Source of the DNA: Candidatus Rokuibacteriota bacterium
GTDB taxonomy: Bacteria > Methylomirabilota > Methylomirabilia > Rokubacteriales > CSP1-6
Direction of reading: 5' to 3'
NCBI GenBank assembly: GCA_030647435.1
Contig: JAUSJX010000115.1
Span: forward strand, 27,757-91,756
DNA length: 64,000 bases
The translations under genes were made by a program, and so were the position numbers. The notes beneath the pieces are model-generated. The model saw nothing but the letters and a program-made list of their open reading frames with translations. It had not been told where the DNA came from and did not search any database. Shown here one piece after another: positions 17,197 through 24,681 of this stretch (positions within the stretch are counted from its first letter, which is position 1; each line of letters opens with the position of its first letter).

Positions 17197-18645
17197 TCAC
17201 GAGCTCCGCGCAGTATCGTTGAGGCTCCAGTCGTAGTCGAGGTACGACAGCCCCACGTCGGTCAGCGCGCCGAAACGGGCGGCGACGTCCGGGCTCGACT
17301 TGGCGCGGATGAAGGCCGCCACGCCTCCCGAAGCCGCGAAGTCTCCGGCGAACCACTTGAAGATGGACGACGCGCGAGCCGTCTTGCCGTCGGCGCCGGG
17401 CTTTAGACCCTTGGTCGCGTTCGACAGGAACGCGGCCGCCTGCTGGTCGAGCTGGGTGTCGAGCCGCGTCGCGTCGAAGGGCTCAGCTCGGAGATCGGGG
17501 CACGACAGCGACGCGCAGACGATGGCGAAGTGCACGCGCGGCTCCCTGAACGCCTTGCGCAGGATGCCGTGCTCGATGTCATCGAGGGCATACGGCACGC
17601 CGCCGACCGTGGCGACCTTCTTCTTCCAGATGGGTGACAGCAGGCTGCCGCCATCCCTGATGCTCTTCGTCGGGTACTGGTCGAGCACGGCCTTGATCGC
17701 GGCGAGGTTGTAGGCGTTGACCCAAAAGGCGATGCGCTCGGCATCACTCGTAAGAGCGTCCGGCCGAGACTCGGCCAGCGCATTGAGCGCCTGGGCGTAC
17801 GCGGGATCGGCCTTGACGGCCCGGTAGTCCACGAGCGCGAGCTTGATGCCGCTTGCCGTCCCCGGCCTGACATGCGCCTTCAGCAGCCGTGCGTAGGCGT
17901 CGTCACCCGCGGCGTCAGCGGGCAGCGCGACGCCAAGGAGCGCCGCGATGACCGCGGCCTTCAAGAGATCGCCCGCCAGCTTGCTCCGGCGCTGGAGCCA
18001 GCGCGGGATCAGCGAGATGAGCACCAGCAGCACGCCCGCGATCGCCAGGTAGGCCAGCGTCCGCCTGACGTCGCCGCGCCCGTCGCTGAGCGCGCCGCCA
18101 GCGAAGGTGAAGGCCGCGGTGCCCGGCAGGATGCAGATGGACGAGGTGATGAGGTAGGGCCAGAAGCCGATGCGCGTGATGCCGTAGGCATAGTTCTGGA
18201 GGTTGAACGGGAAGATCGGGACGAGCCGCGTCAGCATCACGATGCGCCAGCCGTGCTTGGCCGCCTGCCCGTCTACCTTGGCGATGCGCGGGCTCGCCTG
18301 GACCCAGCGCTCCACCGTGCTGCGCACGGCATACCGCGCAACGAGGAAGGCCAGCCCCGCGCCGATCGTGGCCCCGATCCAGACGTAGAGCGTGCCCCAC
18401 AGCGGCCCGAAGGCGACGCCGCCCAGCACCGTGATGGGCAGTCCGGGCACGAAGAAGACCGTGGCGAGGATGTACCCCACGACGTAAATGGCGGGCGCCA
18501 GCGCGCCGTAGCCCTCGATCCACAGCTTGAGCCTGGCGACGTTCTCGAGGCGGATCAGGTCACCCAGTCCGAGCGAGCGCGCCGCGACGATGCCGGCCGC
18601 GACGAGCAGCAGAGCGATAACCGGACGGACCCAGCCGCGCCTCAT
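17197..18645 (-). CDS. VTT (DedA/TVP38-like) membrane domain fused in frame to DUF547
   Basis: One 482-codon frame with two modules. Residues 1-225 are a TVP38/TMEM64 (VTT) membrane protein with the FFVPGLPITVLGGVAFG loop (64-80) and LTRLVPIFPFNLQNYAYG (138-155). Residues 250-480 are DUF547 with SDAERIAFWVNAYNL and PRVHFAIVCASLSCPDLR. The modules are normally separate genes. At the joint, TTG codon 228 (17964) would begin a textbook signal peptide, MKAAVIAALLGVALPADAA, so DUF547 may also start there as its own exported protein. If fused, that segment is an extra membrane span placing DUF547 in the periplasm. It overlaps the upstream reductase by ATGA. Confidence 0.85.
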   Translation of the reverse strand: MRRGWVRPVIALLLVAAGIVAARSLGLGDLIRLENVARLKLWIEGYGALAPAIYVVGYILATVFFVPGLPITVLGGVAFGPLWGTLYVWIGATIGAGLAFLVARYAVRSTVERWVQASPRIAKVDGQAAKHGWRIVMLTRLVPIFPFNLQNYAYGITRIGFWPYLITSSICILPGTAAFTFAGGALSDGRGDVRRTLAYLAIAGVLLVLISLIPRWLQRRSKLAGDLLKAAVIAALLGVALPADAAGDDAYARLLKAHVRPGTASGIKLALVDYRAVKADPAYAQALNALAESRPDALTSDAERIAFWVNAYNLAAIKAVLDQYPTKSIRDGGSLLSPIWKKKVATVGGVPYALDDIEHGILRKAFREPRVHFAIVCASLSCPDLRAEPFDATRLDTQLDQQAAAFLSNATKGLKPGADGKTARASSIFKWFAGDFAASGGVAAFIRAKSSPDVAARFGALTDVGLSYLDYDWSLNDTARSS

Positions 18646-20156
18646 CGTGACCACCTCAGCCACGCGGCGAAGAGCCGCTTGACCTTGGGCGTGAGCCGCG
18701 TGCGGTTGAACATGTCGCCGACCTGGCGGATGGCCTCGGCCTGCGTCGGGTACGGGTGGATGACGGAGGCGAGGCGCCCGAGCCCGACGCCGGCCGTCAT
18801 GGCGAGGGTCAGCTCGTTGATCATCTCGCCCGCGTGCCGGGCCACGATGGTGGCGCCGACGATCTTGTCGCCGCCCTTGCGCACGTGCACCTTCACGAAG
18901 CCGTCTTCCTCGCCGTCGGCGACGGCGCGATCCACCTCGGAGAACGGCCGGAGGTACGTGTCGATTGGAATGCCGCGCTTCTCCGCGTCGCGCTCGTACA
19001 GACCGACGTGGGCGATCTCCGGATCCGTGTAGGTGCACCGCGGGATGGTCAGCGCCGACAGCGTCTTGCGCCCGAGGAAGAGCGCGTTCTGGATCACGAC
19101 CCGCGCCGCGAAGTCGGCGGCGTGGGTGAACTTCTCGCTCATGCAGATGTCGCCCGCGGCATAGATCCGCGGGTTCGAGGTCTGCAGGCGGTCGTTGACC
19201 GTGACGCCGGCCTTCCGGTCGTAGGCGACGCCCACGGTCTCGAGGCCGAGGCCGTCCACGTTGGGCACGCGGCCGGCGCCCACCAGGATCTCGTCGACCA
19301 CGACCCGCAGGGGCCCGCGCGGCGTCTCGCAGTGAAGCACTTTGCCGTCGGCGCTCGGCTCGACGCGCGTGAGCCTGGCGTCGAGGGCGAGGTGGATGCC
19401 CTCGTCGACGAAGGCGCGCTGGACGATCCCGGCCGCGTCCGCGTCCTCCCGGTTCAGGATGTGGCCACCGGTGTGAAGCAGCGTTACTTCGGAGCCCAGG
19501 CGCCTGAAGGCCTGCGCCAGCTCGCAGCCGATGGGACCGGCGCCGATGACGGCCAAGCGTCGCGGGCGCTCCGTCAGCTCGAACACGGTCTCGTTGGTGA
19601 GGAAACCCGCCTCGGCGAGCCCGGGGACCATCGGGTGGCGCGCGCGGGCACCCGTCGCGATGACGGCCTTCTTGAATCGGAGAGCCGTGCCGTTGACCTC
19701 GACGATGTCGGGCCCCGTGAAGCGCCCGTCGCCGAGGAAGACGTCCACGCCGAGCCCGTTGAAGCGCTCGGCGGAGTCGTGGCGGCTGATCCGCGCGCGG
19801 ATGCCGCGCATGCGCTCCATCACCGCGCCGAAGTCTGGCTCGACGGCTCCGTTTACCCTTACGCCGAGCGCCCCGGCCGCGCGGATATCACCGACCACCC
19901 GCGATGAACGGATGACGCACTTCGAGGGCACGCAGCCGACGTTGAGACAGTCGCCGCCCAGGAGGTGCCGCTCGATGAGCGCCACGCGCGCGCCGAGGCC
20001 GGCCGCGCCCGCCGCCGTCACCAGCCCGGCGGTGCCGCCGCCGATGACGACCAGGTTGTAGCGCGGCGCCGGGTTGGGCTGGCGCCAGTCGGGCGGGTGG
20101 ACATTCGCCACCAGTAGGGCGTTGTGGGCATCGTTGGGAAGCACATCCACTACCAT
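18642..20156 (-). CDS. FAD-dependent pyridine nucleotide-disulfide reductase (mercuric-reductase-like)
   Basis: Flavoprotein disulfide reductase of the dihydrolipoamide dehydrogenase/MerA group. The 504-residue protein has NLVVIGGGTAGL (34-45), the redox pair Cys70/Cys75 in GGDCLNVGCVPSK, a second dinucleotide motif AVIGAGPIGCELAQ, and the C-terminal base in VIHPYPTQAEAI. No N-terminal heavy-metal domain and no C-terminal Cys pair of true MerA are present, so mercury reduction is unlikely. An N-terminal arm of about 32 residues is typical of the type found beside VTT proteins. Overlap with the VTT-DUF547 gene supports a joint membrane-linked redox role (inference). Confidence 0.88.
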   Translation of the reverse strand: MVVDVLPNDAHNALLVANVHPPDWRQPNPAPRYNLVVIGGGTAGLVTAAGAAGLGARVALIERHLLGGDCLNVGCVPSKCVIRSSRVVGDIRAAGALGVRVNGAVEPDFGAVMERMRGIRARISRHDSAERFNGLGVDVFLGDGRFTGPDIVEVNGTALRFKKAVIATGARARHPMVPGLAEAGFLTNETVFELTERPRRLAVIGAGPIGCELAQAFRRLGSEVTLLHTGGHILNREDADAAGIVQRAFVDEGIHLALDARLTRVEPSADGKVLHCETPRGPLRVVVDEILVGAGRVPNVDGLGLETVGVAYDRKAGVTVNDRLQTSNPRIYAAGDICMSEKFTHAADFAARVVIQNALFLGRKTLSALTIPRCTYTDPEIAHVGLYERDAEKRGIPIDTYLRPFSEVDRAVADGEEDGFVKVHVRKGGDKIVGATIVARHAGEMINELTLAMTAGVGLGRLASVIHPYPTQAEAIRQVGDMFNRTRLTPKVKRLFAAWLRWSR

Positions 20157-20169
20157 CTGCAGAGCCGCG

Positions 20170-20970
20170 TCAGAACTTGCCGCGCGAGCGTTCTCTGGAT
20201 GGGAGGTTCTCGAGGCAGGTGGTCCACCAGCCGGTACGCACGGTCTCGGCGAACTCGGGCGGCAGCCCCTCCTGCTCCATCTGGCAGGCCAGCGTCTCGA
20301 AGTCGTAGTGCACGGGGATGAACTCGACCGAGAGGTCGGGCCCGGCGGTCAGCACCGTGTACCAGACGTTGCTCGAGCCGTCGTTCTCCGGTCGCCCGAT
20401 CACGCCCACGTTGACGGCGTGCCTCCCGTCGGGCAGCGGCCGGTGCCACTTGATCCCCGTGTGCGTGCAGGCGAGCACGTCGGCCTCCGCCTGTCCCAGG
20501 AGGCGCTTGAGGAGCCCCGTCGGCGTCGCCGACTCCCAGAGGAACTCGTTGATGACCCTCGGAGACCCGTGGCACATGAGCACCCGGTGGTTGCCCAGGC
20601 GGATCCGGCGGCCTCCCGGCAGCGCGCCGAGCCACGCCTTGTTTTCGGTCGAGGTGTTGGCGAACGTGTACTCGTAGCTGATGCGCGCGAAGTGATTGTC
20701 GCGCGGGTCGGTATAACCGCAGCCGCAGTCGGTCTTGCCCTGCGCCAGCGACTCGTCGTAGTTGCCCTGGATCGCGAGGACATCGTGGGCCTTCAAGAGA
20801 GGGAACACGCGGTCGGGATGAGGCCCGAAACCGCCCATGTCTCCGAGGCAGAACACCGCTTCGACGTCGCGCCGTCTCGCGTCTTCGAGCGTCGCGTGGA
20901 GAGCCAGCGCGTTGTTGTACACGCCGCCGAAGAGCGCCACGCGCCGGTACTCGGCTATCCGTTCTTGCAC
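20170..20970 (-). CDS. Calcineurin-like metallophosphoesterase with altered first metal motif
   Basis: Fold of the metallophosphoesterase family. In the 266-residue protein the later motifs are present: LGDMGGFGPHP (42-52), QGNYDES (68-74), MCHGSPR (132-138) and ACTHTGIKWHRP (167-178). The first motif, normally D-x-H, is instead FGGVYNNALALHATL (14-28), so the Asp and His ligands are missing at that point. The GTG at 20970 begins inside the radical SAM gene (16-base overlap), so the two are coupled. A 4-Cys-like stretch DCGCGY (81-86) is also unusual. Substrate unknown. Confidence 0.8.
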   Translation of the reverse strand: MQERIAEYRRVALFGGVYNNALALHATLEDARRRDVEAVFCLGDMGGFGPHPDRVFPLLKAHDVLAIQGNYDESLAQGKTDCGCGYTDPRDNHFARISYEYTFANTSTENKAWLGALPGGRRIRLGNHRVLMCHGSPRVINEFLWESATPTGLLKRLLGQAEADVLACTHTGIKWHRPLPDGRHAVNVGVIGRPENDGSSNVWYTVLTAGPDLSVEFIPVHYDFETLACQMEQEGLPPEFAETVRTGWWTTCLENLPSRERSRGKF

Positions 20971-21875
20971 GTCATCCCCGTCTCGTGACAGGTGACACAG
21001 GAAGGATGGTAGAGGGGGGCGTCGCGGAACGAGGCTTCGAGGCCGCCGTCCGAGAGCTTCGCGCCTGGCAGACCCGCCAGGATGGGGCAGGCGTAGACGC
21101 CGCCATCGGCGACGACGCGGGACTCCGAGCACTGGAGCGTCCCGCGGTCGAAGCCCTCGAGGTCGTCCTCGGTGAGGCGGCGCCCGCCGCCGCGGCTCGA
21201 GCGCCCGAGAGCGAAGACCGGCATGATCTTCACGCGCGGCTTCTCGATGCCGAGGCCCGCGAGGAACCCGCGGAAGCGCTCGTACATCCCCCGCCCGCCC
21301 GCGTGCTCGTGGCTCGTGATCTCGGTCGCGGTCACGATGGGCAGGAGCCCGCGCTCGTGCAGGAGCTGGATGGCGCGCACGGCCTTGTCGAAAACGCCGG
21401 CTCCGCGGACCCTGTCGTTCTTCTCCGGGTCGGTGTCGTCGAGGCTCACGCGGATCTCGAGCGAGTAGGCGGCGCCCCGGGCCAGCGCGGCGAGCTGGTC
21501 GGCCATGGCGTCGTCGATGAGCGTGCCGTTGGTGAGGACCGTCGTCGGCGCCACCGCGAGCGCGTCGGCCAGGAGCGCCAGAAACTCGCCGTGGAGGAAC
21601 GGCTCGCCGCCCGTGAAGTAGATCTCCTTGACGCCGAGCTCGTCGGCCTCCCGTATGGCCTCGCGCGCGACCTCGGGCGCGATGGGCTTGAGCCAAGGGT
21701 CGTCGGGGCCGGAGGCGTTGATGCAGTGGGTGCACTCGAGGTTGCACCAGGTGCCCGTGATCTGGATCCAGAGCGCCGAGAGGCGGAGGAAGGGCACGAC
21801 CGGCGCGTGACCGGCGCCGGGCTCACTGCTCAGCAAGGGCAAGCTCATTCGGCTCGACATAGGCGCTCTCGTCAC
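20955..21875 (-). CDS. Radical SAM enzyme with C-terminal SPASM/twitch-like cysteine cluster
   Basis: Uses S-adenosylmethionine and a [4Fe-4S] cluster for radical chemistry. The CxxxCxxC motif is Cys44, Cys48, Cys51 in TWCNLECTHC, followed by YFTGGEPFLHGEF (86-98). Five cysteines in the last 60 residues (249, 263, 293, 296, 303) could hold an auxiliary cluster, as in peptide- or small-molecule-modifying SPASM enzymes. No small precursor peptide gene was found nearby. It is the first gene of the operon that runs through phosphoesterase, disulfide reductase, VTT-DUF547 and TIGR04283 transferase. It does not carry the CNLRCKHCHV form that I associate with ArsS. Confidence 0.85.
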   Translation of the reverse strand: MTRAPMSSRMSLPLLSSEPGAGHAPVVPFLRLSALWIQITGTWCNLECTHCINASGPDDPWLKPIAPEVAREAIREADELGVKEIYFTGGEPFLHGEFLALLADALAVAPTTVLTNGTLIDDAMADQLAALARGAAYSLEIRVSLDDTDPEKNDRVRGAGVFDKAVRAIQLLHERGLLPIVTATEITSHEHAGGRGMYERFRGFLAGLGIEKPRVKIMPVFALGRSSRGGGRRLTEDDLEGFDRGTLQCSESRVVADGGVYACPILAGLPGAKLSDGGLEASFRDAPLYHPSCVTCHETGMTCKNG

Positions 21876-21930
21876 GCTCCCGGCTGTAGTGTACGGGCGG
21901 GTCCGGCCGGATTGTCACAACCCCGTGAAA

Positions 21931-22860
21931 TCAGGGGAAGATGCTCTCGGGCATGAAGGCGGAGACGATCCAGTTGGGCGCGTCCACGATCTCGCTGATC
22001 TTGAGATCGGCCGCCACGCTGCACACGATGTAGGCCTCCTCCCTGGAGAAACCGCGCTCCCTCACCAGGTGGTCGATCATGTGGCGGGTGGCCCGCTGCG
22101 CGGCCGCGAAGAGATCGGGTCCGTGGGCCGTCGTCGCGAACCAGGGCGCGGTGTTGGTCCCCGCGGCGAGCGGGCGGGTCGTGCGGAGCTGGGGCTCCTC
22201 GAGGCGGCGGCCCTTCTCGAGGCCGAAGCGGAGCGTTGCCTGCGCGCGCATCTCGACGGCGGTGACGCACACCTCGCCGTCGCCCTGCGCGGCATGCCCG
22301 TCGCCCACGCTGAAGAGCGCGCCCGGCACCCACACCGGCAGGTAGAGCGTCGCACCGCGCGTGAGCTGCTTGATGTCCATGTTGCCGCCGTTCTTCCTGG
22401 GCGGCATGGTGCTGTGCCCACCGGGCTCGTCGAGCGCCGTGCCCATGACGCCGGGGAACGCCTCGATGGGCACGGCGACGCGGCGGTCCATGCGCGCGTG
22501 CGTGCCATCGGAGAGATCCCAGATCTGGAGAAACGGCTTCGAGAAATCCGACTCGGGCAGGAGCCCGCGCCCGGGACGGATCGCCGTCCAGCCGAAGTCG
22601 GCGGCGGGCTTCACGTCGAGGATCTCGACCACGAGCACGTCGCCGGGCGCGGCGCCCTTGACGCGCACGGGGCCCGTCAAAGGATGTCCGCGGAAGGGCC
22701 CGCGGTTGAGCACGTCGGCGTGGCTGGACGCCCGCGAGTAGAAGCCGTCGGCGGCGTCTCGCGTCTGGAAGACCACCGTGTCGCCGGGCTCGATCTCGAG
22801 CCGGGGCGCGATGGCGTTGTTCCACTCGTAATGCACCTGCCCCGCGTCGAGCTCGGGCAT
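21931..22860 (-). CDS. Acetamidase/formamidase family protein
   Basis: Zinc-dependent hydrolase of short-chain amides. The 309-residue protein has the family opening HYEWNNAIAPRLEIEPGDTV, GHPLTGPVRVKGAAPGDVL, GGNMDIKQLTRGATLYLPV and SVGDGHAAQGDGEV, all recognisable formamidase segments. The ATG at 22860 was preferred over one at 22878, which would overlap the divergent GIY-YIG gene. It is transcribed away from the radical SAM operon head only 55 bases away, on the same strand. Confidence 0.9.
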   Translation of the reverse strand: MPELDAGQVHYEWNNAIAPRLEIEPGDTVVFQTRDAADGFYSRASSHADVLNRGPFRGHPLTGPVRVKGAAPGDVLVVEILDVKPAADFGWTAIRPGRGLLPESDFSKPFLQIWDLSDGTHARMDRRVAVPIEAFPGVMGTALDEPGGHSTMPPRKNGGNMDIKQLTRGATLYLPVWVPGALFSVGDGHAAQGDGEVCVTAVEMRAQATLRFGLEKGRRLEEPQLRTTRPLAAGTNTAPWFATTAHGPDLFAAAQRATRHMIDHLVRERGFSREEAYIVCSVAADLKISEIVDAPNWIVSAFMPESIFP

Positions 22861-22871
22861 ACTGGCGCCTG

Positions 22872-23351
22872 ATGGCATGGGTCTGCTACCTCCTCGAGTG
22901 CGCCGACGGCACGCTGTACACCGGTATCTCGAACGACCTGCCCCGCCGCCTCGGCCAGCACGCCCGCGGGGTCGCGTCGAAGTATACACGGAGCCGGCTG
23001 CCCGTCAGGCTGAGGTGGTGCCAGCGGCATCGGGACCGCTCCGCCGCCCTCCGGCGCGAGGCCGCGATCAAGCGGCTGCCGCGCGCCCGCAAGCTGGCCC
23101 TTGCCCGCCGGGGGGCGCCGCGGCGATTGCTCCGCGGACAGCGCTGGTGTAGACTCCCGCGCATGGCAAAGAAGAAGACCGCTCCGAGGAAGGCCGCGAA
23201 GAAGCCCGTAGCGAAGAAGCCGGCAGCGAAGAAGGCGTCGGCCCGGAAGCCGGCGGCGAAGGCCTCGTCTCGCAAGGTCGCCGCCTACACACCGAAGCCC
23301 GTGGCCGGCATCGGCTGGGCGCCCTTCCGCTACCCCGTGCCGCTCATCTAG
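22872..23351 (+). CDS. GIY-YIG nuclease-domain protein (UPF0213 type), reading into a Lys/Ala-rich tail
   Basis: Residues 1-85 form a GIY-YIG module: VCYLLECADGTLYTGISND, RRLGQHARGVASKYTRSR and ALRREAAIKRL, a close match to UPF0213 single-domain proteins of unknown substrate. The frame has no stop where those proteins end (about residue 95). It continues through MAKKKTAPRKAAKKPVAKK into a 62-residue Lys/Ala-rich segment, giving 159 residues. Either this is a fusion of a nuclease to a histone-like basic tail, or two genes share a frame and the second starts at 23163. It is divergent from the formamidase gene. Confidence 0.75.
   Translation: MAWVCYLLECADGTLYTGISNDLPRRLGQHARGVASKYTRSRLPVRLRWCQRHRDRSAALRREAAIKRLPRARKLALARRGAPRRLLRGQRWCRLPRMAKKKTAPRKAAKKPVAKKPAAKKASARKPAAKASSRKVAAYTPKPVAGIGWAPFRYPVPLI
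23150..23155 (+). promoter_or_regulatory. Possible -10 element (TAGACT) inside the GIY-YIG frame
   Basis: TAGACT lies 7 bases before the ATG at 23163, the same close spacing seen for other start codons here. It favours an independent short gene for the Lys-rich protein. Confidence 0.3.
23163..23351 (+). CDS. Possible separate 62-residue Lys/Ala-rich, histone-H1-like protein
   Basis: Alternative reading of the 3' part of the preceding frame. It begins MAKKKTAPRKAAKKP, has several AKKP/ARKP-type repeats over 40 residues (as in bacterial histone H1-like proteins that coat DNA), and ends in a non-basic conserved-looking tail, GIGWAPFRYPVPLI. That hydrophobic end is atypical of H1-like proteins. 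A promoter-like TAGACT supports an own start; there is no clear ribosome site. Confidence 0.45.
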   Translation: MAKKKTAPRKAAKKPVAKKPAAKKASARKPAAKASSRKVAAYTPKPVAGIGWAPFRYPVPLI

Positions 23352-23388
23352 CGAGCCCGGCTTCTCGCCCCGGCACCGTATCGCGGGG

Positions 23389-23394
23389 TATGCT
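23389..23394 (+). promoter_or_regulatory. Probable -10 element (TATGCT) before the DUF3750 gene
   Basis: TATGCT lies 8 bases upstream of the ATG at 23403, again a near-leaderless arrangement. Confidence 0.35.
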
Positions 23395-23402
23395 GTGCGC
23401 CT

Positions 23403-24140
23403 ATGACCGCGCGCGCATGCCGCCTCGTCGTGCTCGCCTGCGCTCTCGCGACGGTGTCAGGCTGCTCCACGCTCGAGCGGACCCGGGGCGACTGGTGGCA
23501 GCTCTCACGCGAGCCGTCGGGCCAGGCGCCCGATCCGGCCACCACGCCCGAGGCGGTGGTGCAGGTCTACGCCGCGCGCACCGTCGGCTTGCGCGGCCTC
23601 CTGGCCGTGCACACGTGGATCGCCGTCAAGCAGAGCGGCGCCTCTTCCTACACCCGCTACGAAGTGATGGGCTGGGGCGTGGACCGCGGCGCGCCGGCCC
23701 TGCGCGTCAACCGCACCGGACCGGACAACCACTGGTTCGGCAGCCGGCCCGATCTCCTGGTGGATCTCCGCGGCCCCGACGTGGACGCGGTCATCGAGAA
23801 GGTCCAGGCCGCGGTTGCCGCCTATCCCTACGGCGCGTCGTACCGAACCTGGCCAGGCCCCAACAGCAACACCTTCACCGCCTTCGTCGCGCGCGGGGTG
23901 CCGGAGCTCCGGCTGAACCTGCCGCCGACGGCCATCGGCAAGGACTATCTTCCAGACGGCGCGCCCATCGGCGTGGCTCCGAGCGGCACGGGCCTCCAGC
24001 TCTCGGCGCTGGGCCTGCTGGGCGTCATGGCCGCCTGGGACGAAGGGCTCGAGGTCAACGTGCTCGGTCTCATCTTCGGCCTCGACCTGAAGCGTCCCGC
24101 GGTGAAGCTTCCCGCCGTCGGCCGAGTGGGCGTGCCCTAG
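23403..24140 (+). CDS. DUF3750 domain lipoprotein
   Basis: Family of unknown function, exported. The 245-residue protein has a lipoprotein signal peptide with a lipobox-like VSGC (Cys21). Conserved DUF3750 stretches are AVHTWIAVK, SYTRYEVMGWG, DNHWFGSRPDLL and YPYGASYRTWPGPNSNTF, followed by LPPTAIGKDYLP. The charged and aromatic conserved residues suggest an enzyme, but no reaction is known. It converges on the MaoC gene with a four-base overlap of stop regions. Confidence 0.85.
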   Translation: MTARACRLVVLACALATVSGCSTLERTRGDWWQLSREPSGQAPDPATTPEAVVQVYAARTVGLRGLLAVHTWIAVKQSGASSYTRYEVMGWGVDRGAPALRVNRTGPDNHWFGSRPDLLVDLRGPDVDAVIEKVQAAVAAYPYGASYRTWPGPNSNTFTAFVARGVPELRLNLPPTAIGKDYLPDGAPIGVAPSGTGLQLSALGLLGVMAAWDEGLEVNVLGLIFGLDLKRPAVKLPAVGRVGVP

Positions 24141-24586
24141 CCGCCTGCCGGACGGCGGCGGAAGAAGTTGACGCCCTTCGTGGTCATGACGATCTCGCCG
24201 TGCTGGTTCACCACCTCCATCAGCGAGCGGACGATGCCGCGGTCGGGCTTGCTGCGCGACGCCGCGGTCTCCAGCACGGTGAGTCGCACGGTGAGCGTGT
24301 CGCCGGGGCGCACGGGCTTGAGCCAGCGCAGCTCGTCGATCCCGGGCGAACCCAGGCTCGCCGTGTCCTTGAGGTAGCCGTCGTAGAAAATGCGCATCAG
24401 CACGCTGCCGGTCAGCCAGCCGCTGGCGATGAGCCCGCCCCAGATGCTCGCCTCGGCCGCCTTCTCGTCGGTGTGGAACGGCTGCGGGTCGAACTCGCGG
24501 GCGAATGCGACCATGCGGTCCTTCTCCATGGTCCGACTGCCGAGCTCGACAACCTCGCCTTCCTTGATGTCATCCCAGTAGCGCAC
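24137..24586 (-). CDS. MaoC-like hotdog-fold dehydratase
   Basis: Hotdog-fold (R)-specific enoyl-CoA hydratase-type protein. In the 149-residue sequence the active-site region is FDPQPFHTDEKAA (residues 32-44), with Asp and His in the family positions, followed by WGGLIASGWLTG. A MaoC enzyme acts on 3-hydroxyacyl/enoyl-CoA thioesters. It stands alone on the minus strand; the acyl-CoA ligase 0.7 kb away might supply CoA esters (inference). Confidence 0.88.
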   Translation of the reverse strand: MRYWDDIKEGEVVELGSRTMEKDRMVAFAREFDPQPFHTDEKAAEASIWGGLIASGWLTGSVLMRIFYDGYLKDTASLGSPGIDELRWLKPVRPGDTLTVRLTVLETAASRSKPDRGIVRSLMEVVNQHGEIVMTTKGVNFFRRRPAGG

Positions 24587-24669
24587 GGATCGTCTCCTCC
24601 TCGTGGTTGCGGGCCCCGTCTCCGGCCGCCCGGCTCCCGTATCTTACACGCGCGGAGGCGCGACGCTGA

Positions 24670-24675
24670 TAGAAT
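24670..24675 (+). promoter_or_regulatory. Probable -10 element (TAGAAT) before the HdeD-like gene
   Basis: TAGAAT ends 6 bases before the ATG at 24682, so the transcript is probably leaderless or nearly so. Identical hexamer to 14922-14927. Confidence 0.4.
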
Positions 24676-24681
24676 GCCGCC

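Noticed and set aside
18642..20156. Calling the disulfide reductase a true mercuric reductase (merA).
   Set aside because: It lacks the N-terminal metal-binding domain, the C-terminal Cys pair and any mer operon genes.
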